From Gordonia desulfuricans NBRC 100010 (GTDB lineage: Bacteria; Actinomycetota; Actinomycetes; Mycobacteriales; Mycobacteriaceae): a DNA stretch of 36,824 nt. The DNA is taken from NCBI RefSeq assembly GCF_001485495.1, contig NZ_BCNF01000053.1:1-36824 (forward strand), read 5' to 3'. The translations under genes were made by a program, and so were the position numbers. Shown piece by piece: positions 36,744-36,824 of the stretch (within the stretch, counting starts at the first letter, position 1; each line of letters starts with the position of its first letter). Below the pieces are notes generated by a model. The model was not told the origin of the DNA, ran no database searches, and was given only the letters and a program-made list of their open reading frames with translations.

Positions 36744-36824
36744 GATCGAGCCGGGACCCGCATCGCGAGGACCCGTGTCGAAATTTGCGTAGCCTACTTT
36801 GGGTGGTGACCACACCGGAGGTGG
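36744..36824. repeat. Dispersed repeat, third location
   Basis: GATCGAGCCGGGACC at 36744-36758 and GAGGACCCGTGTCGA at 36767-36781, followed by GGGTGGTGACCAC ending near 36813. It aligns with the copies at 105-180. No gene is supported here; the GTG at 36806 belongs to the repeat. Confidence 0.7.

Noticed and set aside
36806..36824. Possible start of a further gene (GTG with TACTTT five bases before it)
   Set aside because: The stretch GGGTGGTGACCAC is part of the dispersed repeat and recurs at 168-180, so the start signal is explained by the repeat.

Overview
The window is GC-rich chromosomal DNA from a mycolic-acid actinobacterium (order Mycobacteriales). Gordonia is my best guess, from codon use, the intergenic repeat families and gene content. 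The gene order matches what I remember of the Mycobacterium tuberculosis phoP-phoR to purine stretch (about Rv0757-Rv0800): phoP, phoR, HIT protein, purD, exported esterase, TetR regulator with a divergent hypothetical gene, purB, purC, oligopeptidase B, DHA2 exporter, purS, purQ, M18 aminopeptidase. I read 32 protein genes and no tRNA or rRNA genes.

Layout: 1-285 holds dispersed repeats. 286-5220 carries a carboxylesterase with a repeat insert, a secreted lipase-like protein whose nucleophile serine is replaced by alanine, a Rid-family protein and an HTH_42 protein. 5323-7540 is phoP-phoR, preceded by a candidate PhoP box. 7635-9586 (minus) is a DNA adenine methyltransferase with a probable restriction endonuclease, inserted between phoPR and the HIT gene relative to M. 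tuberculosis. 10150-10657 is a repeat cluster. 10658-12775 (minus) is a RecQ helicase with a phosphoribosyltransferase-like tail. 13013-16492 is a compact glycosylation pair (GT2-GtrA fusion and a GT-C enzyme), followed by an LtrA membrane protein and purD.

19124-23247 (all minus) holds a Tat-type lipoprotein esterase, a DUF302 protein, a CsoR-family sensor and an MMPL transporter. Three near-identical ATACCC/GGGTAT palindromes, one before csoR and two before mmpL, tie the last two into one regulon. 23406-26897 has a hypothetical gene, a TetR regulator, a small secreted protein and purB. 26911-28042 is a nuclease-like AbiEi/DUF559 gene bracketed by two nearly identical 78-bp palindromic repeats. 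The rest is a thioredoxin-like Rdx protein, purC, oligopeptidase B, a MarR-DHA2 exporter operon, a glutathione peroxidase, purS-purQ and an M18 aminopeptidase.

Two genome-wide habits stand out. Ten genes have a TANNNT -10 box 6 or 7 bases before the start codon, the signature of leaderless transcription; this also fixed several starts. Several proteins have lost or changed a family key residue: lipase Ser to Ala, endonuclease Glu to Ala, Rid Arg to Met, and CsoR His to Gly. The most unusual features are the palindrome-bracketed nuclease gene, the CsoR-MMPL regulon, the endonuclease lacking its acidic residue, and the serine-less lipase.
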